Positions 1 to 7,774 of a stretch of 20,901 nucleotides of DNA are shown one piece after another. Source of the stretch: a virus; IMG/VR virus record IMGVR_UViG_3300037427_001161, positions 1 through 20,901 of that record. One strand, 5' to 3'. The number at the start of each line of letters is the position of its first letter. Position 1 is the first letter of the stretch. Below the pieces are notes generated by a model. The model was given only the letters and a program-made list of their open reading frames with translations. It was not told the origin of the DNA and made no database searches. Both the position numbers and the translations under genes were made by a program.

Positions 1-391
1 CCAATCCTCTGGAGCTTACTCCAAGTTGAGCGCCTTCGCTAATAAGTTCTTTTACAATTTTACCCATTGGTGTATCCATAATTTTGGCTTTACCAATCCA
101 ATTGCTGCCGTCTTCCTTTAGTGAGACTATCATGTGAGATACTCTGTCTAAGTTTACAGTAGGGCCTTCTGGGTGTCCTAGCTCTCCGTAAGCTCTTTTA
201 GTGTTGACAGATTCGTTAACATATCTGTTAACTTCTCGTTGCATAATCTCTTTAGGATATACACGACCGTTTTTGTTCTTTAAATCTGATTGTAAGAATA
301 CACCTTCTATGAATACATTAGGCTTCTTAGGATCTTTACTATCTTCTGTGAGATAGTTAATACTTTCGTTAAATTCTTTAATAAGTCTCAT
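1..391 (-). CDS. 21: Prohead core protease gp21 (N-terminal part, runs off window)
   Basis: N-terminal 130 residues of the T4 gp21-type serine protease, which cleaves scaffold and capsid proteins inside the prohead before DNA packaging. Visible landmarks are NGRVYP (residues 41-46), GELGHP (69-74) with the presumed catalytic His73, and GVSSRG near residues 124-129 with the presumed nucleophilic serine; this His/Ser arrangement is characteristic of herpes/T4-type prohead proteases. The rest of the gene lies beyond position 1. The start at 391 is supported by a GGAG about 7 bases upstream. It is the last gene of the minus-strand block seen here and follows gp20, the gp67-like gene and two small genes, as expected from T4 synteny. 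gp22 and the capsid gene gp23 would be expected just outside the window (inference). Confidence 0.93.
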   Translation of the reverse strand, partial: MRLIKEFNESINYLTEDSKDPKKPNVFIEGVFLQSDLKNKNGRVYPKEIMQREVNRYVNESVNTKRAYGELGHPEGPTVNLDRVSHMIVSLKEDGSNWIGKAKIMDTPMGKIVKELISEGAQLGVSSRGL

Positions 392-402
392 TTATTTCTC
401 CG

Positions 403-828
403 TTAACCTAATGAACCACCGTCATAGACATTACCTGCGTCGTTAGTGTCTAGTGGTGCATCTTGATGTTGTTGTGAACCGTAACCAGAAACTTTAGCAC
501 AATCAACTATAACAGTTCCACCAGCTCCGCCGGCTATAACTACTTCTATATCTGATGTGTTTTCTGAGTTCTCTGCATATCCGTACATATCTAATGAACC
601 ACTTTCGTGTAGTTCAAATAATACGACGGAGTTTCTTTGAACCTTGGCGCTAGCACCGCTAGACAAGGTCCAATGTAGTCCTTTTATATTGACTGCTGGG
701 GAGCTTTGCGTCTCAGTTGATTTCTTTAGTGTTGTTGCTAAAGCAATTGTTCCGGTAGCAGCAGTCCCCCTAACAGATACTACACCCTGGACTTGGGTTA
801 GTTTTAAGTTATTTACTGTGACTGCCAT
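403..828 (-). CDS. Small beta-rich protein, probable virion or prohead component
   Basis: 141 residues with no enzyme motif that I can see. The composition is rich in Val, Thr, Ser, Gly and Ala, with alternating hydrophobic and polar residues that suggest beta strands, then a Gly/Asp-rich C-terminal tail (SGYGSQQHQD near 113-122, ending in DGGSLG). No signal peptide or membrane helix is seen. An AAGGA lies about 8 bases before the ATG at 828. It sits between the 97-residue gene and gp21, inside the head assembly block where T4 has gp68, and is not recognisably similar to gp68. From memory, similar proteins occur in marine T4-like phages, so a structural or head-assembly role is likely but inferred from position only. 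Confidence 0.75.
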   Translation of the reverse strand: MAVTVNNLKLTQVQGVVSVRGTAATGTIALATTLKKSTETQSSPAVNIKGLHWTLSSGASAKVQRNSVVLFELHESGSLDMYGYAENSENTSDIEVVIAGGAGGTVIVDCAKVSGYGSQQHQDAPLDTNDAGNVYDGGSLG

Positions 829-848
829 GTGATTTCCTTTTAATTAAA

Positions 849-1142
849 TTAATATGATTTTTTCTTATGGTTCATGTGAGAAGCTTCTTCTATAACTTCT
901 ACATTAGGATCATTCACTTCAACTGTTTCTATACCGTGTTCAAACATTACTTTATACCAGGATACTTCACCATCTACTGGCTCTGCGTGTTCACCAATAA
1001 TAGGTGTACCCTCTTTCCATTCCTTGTGCATTATTTTACTAGCGCACATGTGCTTATCACCATCCAGTGAGCCTTTAGCTACACCGTCAACAGGACTTTC
1101 GGTAATAATTCCTGCTCTAAAATTTTTAAATGTCTTCGCCAT
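849..1142 (-). CDS. Conserved-type small protein of the head assembly block, function unknown
   Basis: 97 residues: a globular N-terminal part with HMCASKIMHKEW (residues 31-42), then GTPIIGEHAEP and SWYKVMFEHGIE, and a short basic tail ending KKKSY. The Cys and several His residues could in principle bind metal, but no known zinc motif is formed. The ATG at 1142 overlaps the end of the gp67-like gene by 17 bases and has an AAGGAG upstream inside that gene, so the two are probably translationally coupled. I recall proteins of this general pattern next to gp20/gp21 in cyanophage-type T4 relatives. It occupies the place of T4 gp68 but shows no clear similarity to it. No function can be assigned from sequence. 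Confidence 0.8.
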   Translation of the reverse strand: MAKTFKNFRAGIITESPVDGVAKGSLDGDKHMCASKIMHKEWKEGTPIIGEHAEPVDGEVSWYKVMFEHGIETVEVNDPNVEVIEEASHMNHKKKSY

Positions 1143-1407
1143 TTGTTTCTCCTTCTACAGGCATGCCTGTTGTTTGATCTATATCCACAAGTGCATCATC
1201 TAATGCTACACCTTGTGGTTCCATGTCAGGATCTACAACATGTTTATTATATATGTCTGCTGCTACTCCTGCCTTTTGATCGTCTAACGCCTCTTGTGCT
1301 CGGGCTGTCATCTGATCGTTAAATTTTTGTTGCGCATCTGCAGTATTACCTGCTACGATGTCATTCACCAAATCATTAACTTCTTGTGTTCTGTCTGTTT
1401 CTGCCAT
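1126..1407 (-). CDS. 67: Prohead core (scaffold) protein, gp67-like
   Basis: 93 residues from the ATG at 1407. The N-terminal half has the pattern of T4 gp67: a short helix (VNDLVNDIVAGNTADAQ), then FNDQMTARAQEALDDQKAGVA, the same spacing of hydrophobic residues as the GLIEAI...FAEAMAARTIDLI region of T4 gp67. The C-terminal half is acidic, with many Asp and Glu, also like gp67. T4 gp67 is a minor internal scaffold protein needed for prolate prohead assembly and is degraded by gp21. The position directly after the portal gene matches T4. A longer reading frame reaches 1461, but 1407 is preferred: it lies one base past the gp20 stop and has a GGAG at 1414-1417, six bases away. Family assignment rests on pattern and synteny. 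Confidence 0.78.
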   Translation of the reverse strand: MAETDRTQEVNDLVNDIVAGNTADAQQKFNDQMTARAQEALDDQKAGVAADIYNKHVVDPDMEPQGVALDDALVDIDQTTGMPVEGETNGEDI

Positions 1408-1408
1408 A

Positions 1409-3004
1409 TTATGCTCCATTATCAGGTCCAGGTACAGGGTTACCCTCTCCTGGTACATCATTACTTATATTACCTTCAGGTGCCGGTTGTGCCGGATCAC
1501 TTGCTTGTAATGGACTCCATTGATACTGTCTACTATATTGTGGCTCTGCCATAATTTCTGTTTCGATTGTATCTATTTCCTCGTCCGTTAACATTAATAC
1601 ATTCTTTTGTATGTAACGCTTACTAAAAAATGTTCCTATATATGCTGCTAGACCGTTTAATACTTCTACTCTACTTCTAAGAATTTCTTGTTCCTTAGAC
1701 TCTGTGTAATAAGCATCTGTGGCAAACTCAAATTCTATATCGTCTTTGATTCCATGCCAATCGTCTTCTGTTAAAACACCTTTTAGTAAGAGCTGCGTCT
1801 TCAAAAGATCGCTTAACATAACTGAGAACTTCCTTCTTAACTTGATGATGAATTTTGTAAACTTCATCTCGTCTCGGTTTATCTCAGCTGCTCTACCAAA
1901 GTTTAGTCCAGCCTGTTGTTCTAATCTCGATACAGGAATATTCAAGGACTGATATAATTTCCTTTGAAAGTATTCTACATCTTCTATCTGCCCTAGGTTT
2001 TGACCTGCTGGCAATGTATCAATACTTGTTCCTGTTCCGCCTTCCCTTCTGGGTAACCAAAAGTCTTCCAACATAGACATGAACTTCTTATCATCTCTAA
2101 TTTCACCTGTGTTAGCATCGTAAACTAATTTATTACGATATCTATCCATGATGTCTTTTAGATATTGTTCTGCCTTCATCTTCGGCAAGTTACCAACATC
2201 TACATAAAATATCCTTCTTTCAGGTGCTCTTGTTATTCTATATATAACAACAGCATTCTCCATCATTCTTAGTTGGTTTGCAGGCCTAATAGCCTTATGT
2301 AGATACGATAGTGCTATGTTCTTATCGTGATCTACCAAACCACTTGGTGCGTATGCTATGGCGTCTTTTGTTATCTTCAGCCCTTGCTGATTTTCAGGTG
2401 CTACATAAGCTCCTGGTTTAGATGTAACTCCTTTATCATTATAGATAAAAAACTCTTCTACATCTTTAACAAACATTACGCCAGAAGGATTCTTTTCCTT
2501 CTTAACTTCACGCACTTTCCTAATTTTTCTTGGATCAATATATCTAATATCCTTGATCCCGTCTTTAGGATTTTCCATATCGATGACTTTGTGAAAAAAT
2601 ATTTTGCCATCAATATACCATCGTCTATAATAATCTTGGGCTCTATTTTTAAAGTCCATGAGATTTTTAATCTCTTCAAATTCTTTTTGGATTGATTTCC
2701 TAACTGCAGATGATAAATCTACATCATCTAGGTTGAGTTCAACGGGAGATTCATTCTCAAGTTGTGCTATTGATTCATTAATAATATCTTCTACTGCTGT
2801 ATCAACATCTGCCATTCCGGCAATGTCTCGATACCTTTTAATAAGTTCCGACTCTGTGTGAGCGACACCTTCCAAATCCATGTAGGTGCCATAATACCCA
2901 CCAGCTCGTATGCTTTCAATAGCATCATCTTGGGATGGAGCAACGAAGGACTTTTCACCCTTCGGTTGCTCTTTCCGCTTGATCTCAAATCCAAATAAAT
3001 CCAT
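1409..3004 (-). CDS. 20: Portal vertex protein gp20
   Basis: 531 residues, against 524 in T4. gp20 forms the dodecameric portal at one capsid vertex, the nucleation point for head assembly, the docking site of the terminase and the DNA channel. Landmarks typical of gp20: an N-terminal GGYYGTYMDLEG segment (35-46), AVEDIINE (70-77), RYIDPRKIRKVRE (154-166), and a conserved region FWLPRREGGTGTSIDTLPAG (315-334) followed by YFQRKLYQSLNIPVSRLE. The C-terminus is proline-rich and acidic. An AAGGA stands about 9 bases before the ATG. It lies between gp19 and the gp67-like gene exactly as in T4. No catalytic activity is expected. Identification is secure. Confidence 0.97.
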   Translation of the reverse strand: MDLFGFEIKRKEQPKGEKSFVAPSQDDAIESIRAGGYYGTYMDLEGVAHTESELIKRYRDIAGMADVDTAVEDIINESIAQLENESPVELNLDDVDLSSAVRKSIQKEFEEIKNLMDFKNRAQDYYRRWYIDGKIFFHKVIDMENPKDGIKDIRYIDPRKIRKVREVKKEKNPSGVMFVKDVEEFFIYNDKGVTSKPGAYVAPENQQGLKITKDAIAYAPSGLVDHDKNIALSYLHKAIRPANQLRMMENAVVIYRITRAPERRIFYVDVGNLPKMKAEQYLKDIMDRYRNKLVYDANTGEIRDDKKFMSMLEDFWLPRREGGTGTSIDTLPAGQNLGQIEDVEYFQRKLYQSLNIPVSRLEQQAGLNFGRAAEINRDEMKFTKFIIKLRRKFSVMLSDLLKTQLLLKGVLTEDDWHGIKDDIEFEFATDAYYTESKEQEILRSRVEVLNGLAAYIGTFFSKRYIQKNVLMLTDEEIDTIETEIMAEPQYSRQYQWSPLQASDPAQPAPEGNISNDVPGEGNPVPGPDNGA

Positions 3005-3035
3005 AATTTATATATCCTTGTACACTAGTCTAAAA

Positions 3036-3548
3036 CTAGCTGACTTCGTATGTTTGATATTGAAATGTAACCGTAAATTCTTCAATAATGTCGTTCTGTG
3101 CATACTGTAATGCAATTTCTGACATGTTTATTGGGAAGGCCTCTTTCAATTTGTACTTACCACCGGTTAAAGGTTTATCGTTCCTGTCCAAATGTTCAAC
3201 AATAACATCCTGCTGGTAACGAAGCCATTCGGTTTCGCCGCTGTTATCCTCTTTATTATTAATTAACTCCATCCAATCCTCAAATAACCTTCTGAGAGTT
3301 TGGTTTTCGTTATTAATAATTGTAATTGTCCACGGATCAAATATTCTTTCACCTGCAAACTTAACTTCCCTACCTCTATACTGTGTAATCACTGGATTAA
3401 CAGTTGAAGCCGGTAAAGCTGCTCCACTAACTAACAGTTGTTCGTTCTCATTCGCTTCTCCAGTTGGAAATGGAATAAAAACTTTAAACTGGTTAGGACG
3501 AGCTCCGCCGTTTGCTAACGCTGTTTTAAAATTTGTTATATTAGGCAT
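3036..3548 (-). CDS. 19: Tail tube protein gp19
   Basis: 170 residues (T4 gp19 has 163). gp19 hexamers stack to make the inner tail tube through which DNA passes and which the sheath drives into the cell. The N-terminus NFKTALANGGARPNQFKVF (6-24), YRGREVKFAGERIFDPWTIT (57-76) and the helix NQTLRRLFEDWMELINN (82-98) are typical of the gp19 family. A TATAAATA late-promoter box lies just upstream at 3580-3573 and the message would carry a strong AGGAG before the ATG, so the tube gene probably has its own strong late transcript, in keeping with the high copy number needed. It follows gp18 and precedes gp20 as in T4. Confidence 0.96.
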   Translation of the reverse strand: MPNITNFKTALANGGARPNQFKVFIPFPTGEANENEQLLVSGAALPASTVNPVITQYRGREVKFAGERIFDPWTITIINNENQTLRRLFEDWMELINNKEDNSGETEWLRYQQDVIVEHLDRNDKPLTGGKYKLKEAFPINMSEIALQYAQNDIIEEFTVTFQYQTYEVS

Positions 3549-3572
3549 GTTGTTCTCCTACTCCTTAATAGT

Positions 3573-3580
3573 TATTTATA
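3573..3580 (-). promoter_or_regulatory. Late promoter box TATAAATA for gp19
   Basis: The minus strand reads TATAAATA, the exact T4-type late promoter -10 element used by the phage sigma gp55. It begins directly after the gp18 stop codon (3583), and transcription would begin near 3566, giving a leader of roughly 18 bases that contains the gp19 Shine-Dalgarno. An 8-mer of this composition also occurs by chance in AT-rich DNA, but this copy is intergenic and correctly placed. Confidence 0.75.
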
Positions 3581-3582
3581 AG

Positions 3583-5496
3583 TTATCCGCCAATCTCTTC
3601 GAAACTAACGTCTGTTCTAGTAGCTATAAAGTTTAATGTAATAAAGTTAATAGAACGAGCAGGCTTAATGAAGATATCTGCAACAAATTGGTTGCTATCG
3701 ATAACTTGTCCTGTGTTATTACTTTCGTTACATATTACTTTAAAATCAAATATACCACGTCTACCTTGTACATTCCTTAAGAAAGGTGTAACAAGTGATG
3801 TGAATTGATTCCTAGTAAAAGCATCGTTAAATTCAAACAATTGGAATTTAGCTGAAGTAGAAATTGCCTTCTCTAATACAATGAACAGTCTACGAACATT
3901 AATTCTATCAAACGCACTAGGTGCTGCTAATAGAGTTTTGTCTCCAAACAATACAATGCCATTTCCTGGGCTATTGATAATTGGGTTTACGCCAATTTTG
4001 TAAAGTTCGTCTCTGTTTGTTTTAGTAGGACTCCATGCTAGTTTAACAGCATTTCTAATCTGTCCTCTGTTAAATCCTGCTGGTGAGAACCACGGATCTG
4101 CTTCTGCGTCAGTGCTTGCACATAAACCTGCTGTGTCTCCATTTAATGGAACCCATCTGTATACATCGTTATAACGATCATACATGTATTTCCAGTTGCC
4201 GTCCATGAAACTATATGAAGTAGCAGCTAACTGCCCTTTATCTGTAGTAATGGATGATACTTCTGAGCCTGAGTTGTTAACAACGGAGGCTAGTACTGGT
4301 GAATGGAATGAAACACAATCTTTTCTTACTTTAGCAATGTTATCTTGTACATACTTTTGGTCTGTAGTATTCAATGCTCCAGTTATAAGAAGGTTTACGT
4401 CTGTTTGTTCTGCATCTGCAAACAAGCTCCAAGCTGTTTGTAAGTCACCTGAGTCAGGTGCGTCATCAACACCACCTGAAAGGCTAATTGTTGCTTCTGC
4501 TGTTGTGAATCCTGATGTAAATGCTGTTGCGTTACCTGCTGTTCCCCAAGTAGCGTCTCCTGCTGGATGATCTGTCCAGTAAACATACTGTGACTGATTG
4601 TTAATTACATCTTTGTAGAATATTGAACCACCTTCTAGTCCTCTAGCATCTGATGCTTTAGACACATGAGAGAATCTTTCTAGGACTGTATTAACTACGC
4701 CTGAAATTGCTCCATCTTCGTCAATAACAACAATGTGAAGTTCGTCGTTTGAACCGCCTTGTATTGCTACCTTTGTAGAAGTAAGTGGTGCTCTATCAAA
4801 TTCATTTTTATATGCCCAATCAGTTGCTAGTGTTGCTGTAGCTGTTGCTCCAGAACCTCCACCGCCACTGAATGAAATTGTTGGTGCGCTGGTGTAACCA
4901 TTACCTGGGTTTGTAATAGTGATTGCTGTAACAGCTCCGCCACTTATTGTAGCAGTACCTGTAGCAGTAACACCTGAACCAGGTGCAGTAAATGCAACTG
5001 TAGGTGCGCTTGTATAACCTGTTCCGCCTGCTGTTATAGTAGTAGACGCCACTGAATTAGTGTCGAAATTACTAGAATCTGCGAATGCAACCTTAAGTGA
5101 GTTACCTAAGACGCCAGGATATTTAGCTGCCCACATACCATTTGAACCGGAACCGGTTGAATGGTTTAATGCGTAATCTTCTGCATTTTTAATTAGTGTC
5201 GCTGAGCCAGATGCTACAGCATTAACTGCTGTTGTATCGTCAATAGCTCTAACTAATTGAAGGTTATTACCATAGGCCAAGAATGAAGCTGCTGTTAAAA
5301 AGTCAACTGCTGTAGCGTCATCTGGCTGTCCGAACTTGGCTGCAAGTTCGTTTTCTGTACTAATTGTTGTGATCTCGCCGGCAGGTCCCCATCTGAAATT
5401 ACCAACAAAAGCTCCTATAGAAGTAGCTACTGCTGGAATAACAGAAGTAAGATCTGTTTCCTTAACAAGAACACCTGGTGATAGCTGAAATGCCAT
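3583..5496 (-). CDS. 18: Contractile tail sheath protein gp18
   Basis: 637 residues (T4 gp18 has 659). It forms the contractile sheath around the tail tube. The N-terminus ([17 protein letters not shown], 5-21; [16 protein letters not shown], 28-43) and the C-terminus ([17 protein letters not shown], then [27 protein letters not shown] in shorter pieces, and the terminal [15 protein letters not shown]) are typical of phage sheath proteins. Residues about 152-224 are a Gly/Thr/Ser/Ala-rich insert with two repeats of GYTSAPT, 40 residues apart, which looks like a surface-exposed added domain. The gene has its own late promoter box at 5563-5556 and a strong GAGGAG before the ATG. It lies between gp17 and gp19 as in T4. 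Confidence 0.96.
   Translation of the reverse strand: MAFQLSPGVLVKETDLTSVIPAVATSIGAFVGNFRWGPAGEITTISTENELAAKFGQPDDATAVDFLTAASFLAYGNNLQLVRAIDDTTAVNAVASGSATLIKNAEDYALNHSTGSGSNGMWAAKYPGVLGNSLKVAFADSSNFDTNSVASTTITAGGTGYTSAPTVAFTAPGSGVTATGTATISGGAVTAITITNPGNGYTSAPTISFSGGGGSGATATATLATDWAYKNEFDRAPLTSTKVAIQGGSNDELHIVVIDEDGAISGVVNTVLERFSHVSKASDARGLEGGSIFYKDVINNQSQYVYWTDHPAGDATWGTAGNATAFTSGFTTAEATISLSGGVDDAPDSGDLQTAWSLFADAEQTDVNLLITGALNTTDQKYVQDNIAKVRKDCVSFHSPVLASVVNNSGSEVSSITTDKGQLAATSYSFMDGNWKYMYDRYNDVYRWVPLNGDTAGLCASTDAEADPWFSPAGFNRGQIRNAVKLAWSPTKTNRDELYKIGVNPIINSPGNGIVLFGDKTLLAAPSAFDRINVRRLFIVLEKAISTSAKFQLFEFNDAFTRNQFTSLVTPFLRNVQGRRGIFDFKVICNESNNTGQVIDSNQFVADIFIKPARSINFITLNFIATRTDVSFEEIGG
4825..5043 (-). 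other. Repeat-containing insert domain within gp18 (YTSAPT repeats)
   Basis: Residues about 152-224 of the sheath protein. Two tandem units share G-x-GYTSAPT followed by a hydrophobic strand and a Gly/Ala-rich stretch. The segment is low in charged residues and interrupts the otherwise recognisable sheath sequence between [11 protein letters not shown] and [11 protein letters not shown]. It is probably a small beta domain displayed on the outer surface of the sheath (inference). Confidence 0.65.
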
Positions 5497-5555
5497 GTTT
5501 TTCTCCTCGGTTTATATTATCTTATGAATGACACAAGTTTTTATTATCATCCTAC

Positions 5556-5563
5556 TATTTATA
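5556..5563 (-). promoter_or_regulatory. Late promoter box TATAAATA for gp18
   Basis: The minus strand reads TATAAATA, an exact match to the T4-type late promoter. It lies in the intergenic region, about 60 bases before the gp18 ATG, so the leader would be about 50 bases long and includes the strong Shine-Dalgarno. Context and exact match support it; there is no experimental evidence. Confidence 0.75.
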
Positions 5564-5588
5564 CATGACAAAAGTTAGACTTACAATT

Positions 5589-5618
5589 TTGTAAATACGA
5601 CATTCTTATTGTAAATAC
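5589..5618. repeat. Direct repeat TTGTAAATAC, 20-bp period
   Basis: Two exact 10-base copies, at 5589-5598 and 5609-5618, start 20 bases apart, about two helical turns. They lie upstream of the gp18 promoter box. A third half-site, TTACAA, stands inverted at 5581-5586. A protein-binding role is possible but not shown. Confidence 0.5.
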
Positions 5619-5619
5619 A

Positions 5620-7281
5620 TTATCTATTTATTAAATCTCTTAATTTCTTCTGCAAGTTGCCTGGATTATACTCATCTTCTAATAACCAGACATCATCTCC
5701 TATAACTTCTACTTCGGGCTCTGAGCCATCTATTTTAATAAATGGAGTAAGATTAGTTTCAATCTCTCCCATCTGTTGTCCATATAATCCTTCTCTAACA
5801 TTGACATCTGTCATATCCTTAAAGAAGTTTTGACTTGTAAGCCACCCAAACAATACCATACACATGACTAAGTCATCATGATAACCTTCGTCTGCTTGAT
5901 ATGTATTGCCTTTCTCAATAAAAGTTGATATCTCATGTATTATATGTTCATCAAATATCAATAATTTTTGTTCTTCTAGTAAAGACTTAAATGTAAAACA
6001 CCCTTGTCTTTTAACTTGTTTAGAAGTAGTTACACCTAACTTTGTTGCTTTACCAAAGCCAGGACTTACATATTGTCTGTTTTGTTCTTGTACTGTGCTT
6101 AATATGTTCTCATATTCTACTTCTTGATGTAGTATTTCTACTACCTGTTGTCCTATATCGTTTACTTCTACTAATATAAAAGCATTATTATAGTCCCTAC
6201 CAACCTTTCCAATTACATCTGGAAATAACATAGGGGCTATTGAGTTGTCTCTATACTTTGCCACAACCTTATAAGGCATTTGTGTTATATCTACGACTAC
6301 AAAAGCAGAATAATCTCCACCAATACCTCTGGCAGTATCACATGCCATTGCGTAGTAATGTCCTTCTTTAGGATTCTCATATATATCTAGTCCATTATTT
6401 GTAAACTCTACTGGTTTACTACTTAATCTACCAATTGTTGTAGCATTTATTAAAGTATTTGTTGAACCTAGAAACTCGCACATTACCTCTTGGTTGAATT
6501 TTACCTCACCTAAGAGTCCTTTTTGTTCTTCTAACCACTTCTCATCTCTTCCTGGTATCTCATAGTAAGGTATAAACATGTGTTCAAAACCGTTTTCTTT
6601 TTTCTCTGCCTCATTCCAGAATTTCCAGAAGTGATTGTAGCCTAATGGTGTAGATGTAAGTAGAATCTTTGTTGTCTCACCAGCTGAGATAGTAGGATAA
6701 ACAGATGTAAAGAACTCGTCTGCTATGTTGTTAGGTATGATTGCTGCCTCATCAATGTACAACCAGTTAACTGATTTACCTCGAATGGCGGATGCTGTTG
6801 TAGCTGCTGAGAGTACTTTACTATTGTTTTCTAATTCTACATCACCCTTATTCCATACTCTAACACCTTGTTGCATCCACAAAGGTAAATTCTCATACAT
6901 TATCTGGTATCTGTTTAATACTTCCCTCGCTGCTGAGGCTTTGTTAGCCATTATAGCTACTGTCTTATCTTCTTGGAATATTGTATAATGTAATATACAC
7001 GCAGCTGCTGTTACTGTTTTACCTTGCTGTCTACCTTCCATTAAAATTACTTTTCTCTCATTCATTATGAGATCTACTTTGCCTTTCTGACAATCAAATA
7101 ATTTAAAAGGTTGTAATCCTCTGTCTAGTGTAACAATCTTTACATAGTTTTCTATAAAATACTTAGGATCTTTTTGACATTTAACATACTCTGCAATTTC
7201 TTCTTTAGTAAAATCGTGCTGATATGCTAATGGTTTAAGATTAGGATTACCGTGATATGAGACTTCTTCAGGTCGTGCCAT
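5620..7281 (-). CDS. 17: Terminase large subunit gp17 (packaging ATPase and nuclease)
   Basis: 553 residues. gp17 docks on the portal, pumps DNA into the prohead by ATP hydrolysis and cuts the concatemer. ATPase domain: Walker A GRQQGKT (83-89), Walker B VNWLYIDEA (171-179) with Asp177 and Glu178, and coupling motif LLTSTP (207-212). Nuclease domain of the RNase H type: ACDTARGIGGDYS (313-325) with Asp315, VEVND (371-375) with Glu372, and YHDD (467-470) with Asp470; these match the T4 catalytic triad pattern of Asp, Glu, Asp. The ATG at 7281 overlaps the end of gp16 by 14 bases, so the two subunits are translationally coupled. All catalytic residues that I can place are present, so the enzyme should be active. 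Confidence 0.98.
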   Translation of the reverse strand: MARPEEVSYHGNPNLKPLAYQHDFTKEEIAEYVKCQKDPKYFIENYVKIVTLDRGLQPFKLFDCQKGKVDLIMNERKVILMEGRQQGKTVTAAACILHYTIFQEDKTVAIMANKASAAREVLNRYQIMYENLPLWMQQGVRVWNKGDVELENNSKVLSAATTASAIRGKSVNWLYIDEAAIIPNNIADEFFTSVYPTISAGETTKILLTSTPLGYNHFWKFWNEAEKKENGFEHMFIPYYEIPGRDEKWLEEQKGLLGEVKFNQEVMCEFLGSTNTLINATTIGRLSSKPVEFTNNGLDIYENPKEGHYYAMACDTARGIGGDYSAFVVVDITQMPYKVVAKYRDNSIAPMLFPDVIGKVGRDYNNAFILVEVNDIGQQVVEILHQEVEYENILSTVQEQNRQYVSPGFGKATKLGVTTSKQVKRQGCFTFKSLLEEQKLLIFDEHIIHEISTFIEKGNTYQADEGYHDDLVMCMVLFGWLTSQNFFKDMTDVNVREGLYGQQMGEIETNLTPFIKIDGSEPEVEVIGDDVWLLEDEYNPGNLQKKLRDLINR

Positions 7282-7774
7282 CGTCTTCTGCTATTTCGCC
7301 TTCTATTGTTTTAGCTTGTTCGCCTTTTAATGCTTGTAGTAAATCTTTTGTGCTACCTACGAACATATTGTTTTGTGTTTTAATTTGTTTGCCTTTAGAG
7401 TCATCTGCTGTTATTCTTTTCTGTTTTTCATGTACATCTAACATGTCTTTAGCATTATCCTGTAGATTTTTAATTAATCCACCTGCTACTTCGTATGCTC
7501 TAGGCTGGTCTGAGTTTCTTGCTATATGTAATATGCCTTCTATTGCCTCAGCATTAAATGCCTCTGCTTGTTTTAGCATCATTCTAGCGTATTGTAAGTC
7601 TTCTTCTTGTTGTTTGGCATGTAGAGCATCTTTTTCTTCTTCTGACATGTCTACTGCTGGGAGTTGTCTCTCTTCTTCAGTTTTTCTTAAATTAGTTTCT
7701 AAAGCTTTTGTAATTTCTTTTGTATTAAAACTTTTATCTAATTCTTCAAAACCGCTATGTTTCGAACGCTTCAT
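7268..7774 (-). CDS. 16: Terminase small subunit gp16
   Basis: 168 residues from the ATG at 7774, close to the 164 of T4 gp16. The small terminase forms rings that recognise DNA and regulate gp17. The sequence is strongly charged and helical: a central segment with QQEEDLQYARMMLKQAEAF, followed by a region rich in Lys and Asp (NLQDNAKDMLDVHEKQKRI), and a Glu/Asp-rich C-terminus, consistent with the coiled-coil oligomerisation core of the family. An in-frame upstream start at 7828 exists, but 7774 is chosen because a GGAGGAA lies at 7785-7779, six bases before it, and the overlap with gp15 is then only 20 bases. Assignment rests on helical pattern, size and its place between gp15 and gp17. Confidence 0.9.
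   Translation of the reverse strand: MKRSKHSGFEELDKSFNTKEITKALETNLRKTEEERQLPAVDMSEEEKDALHAKQQEEDLQYARMMLKQAEAFNAEAIEGILHIARNSDQPRAYEVAGGLIKNLQDNAKDMLDVHEKQKRITADDSKGKQIKTQNNMFVGSTKDLLQALKGEQAKTIEGEIAEDDGTT

Larger units (their letters stand above)
5497..5619. other. gp17-gp18 intergenic region with short repeats
   Basis: This is the largest gene-free stretch within the packaging/tail block, 123 bases. It holds the gp18 ribosome binding site, the late promoter box at 5563-5556, an inverted pair TTACAA-TT-TTGTAA at 5581-5594, and a direct repeat TTGTAAATAC at 5589-5598 and 5609-5618 with a 20-base period. No strong terminator hairpin with a U-run is seen. Confidence 0.6.

Noticed and set aside
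1126-1461. Longer start at 1461 for the gp67-like protein
   Set aside because: It would overlap gp20 by 53 bases and add 18 residues unlike the family; the ATG at 1407 has a well-placed GGAG.
3005-3012. TATAAATT on the minus strand before gp20
   Set aside because: One mismatch to the late box, and it lies directly at the gp20 start codon, so a transcript from it would begin inside the gene.
5497-5619. Rho-independent terminator after gp17
   Set aside because: The only inverted pair (5581-5594) has six AT-rich pairs and a two-base loop, without a GC stem or proper U-run, so it is too weak.
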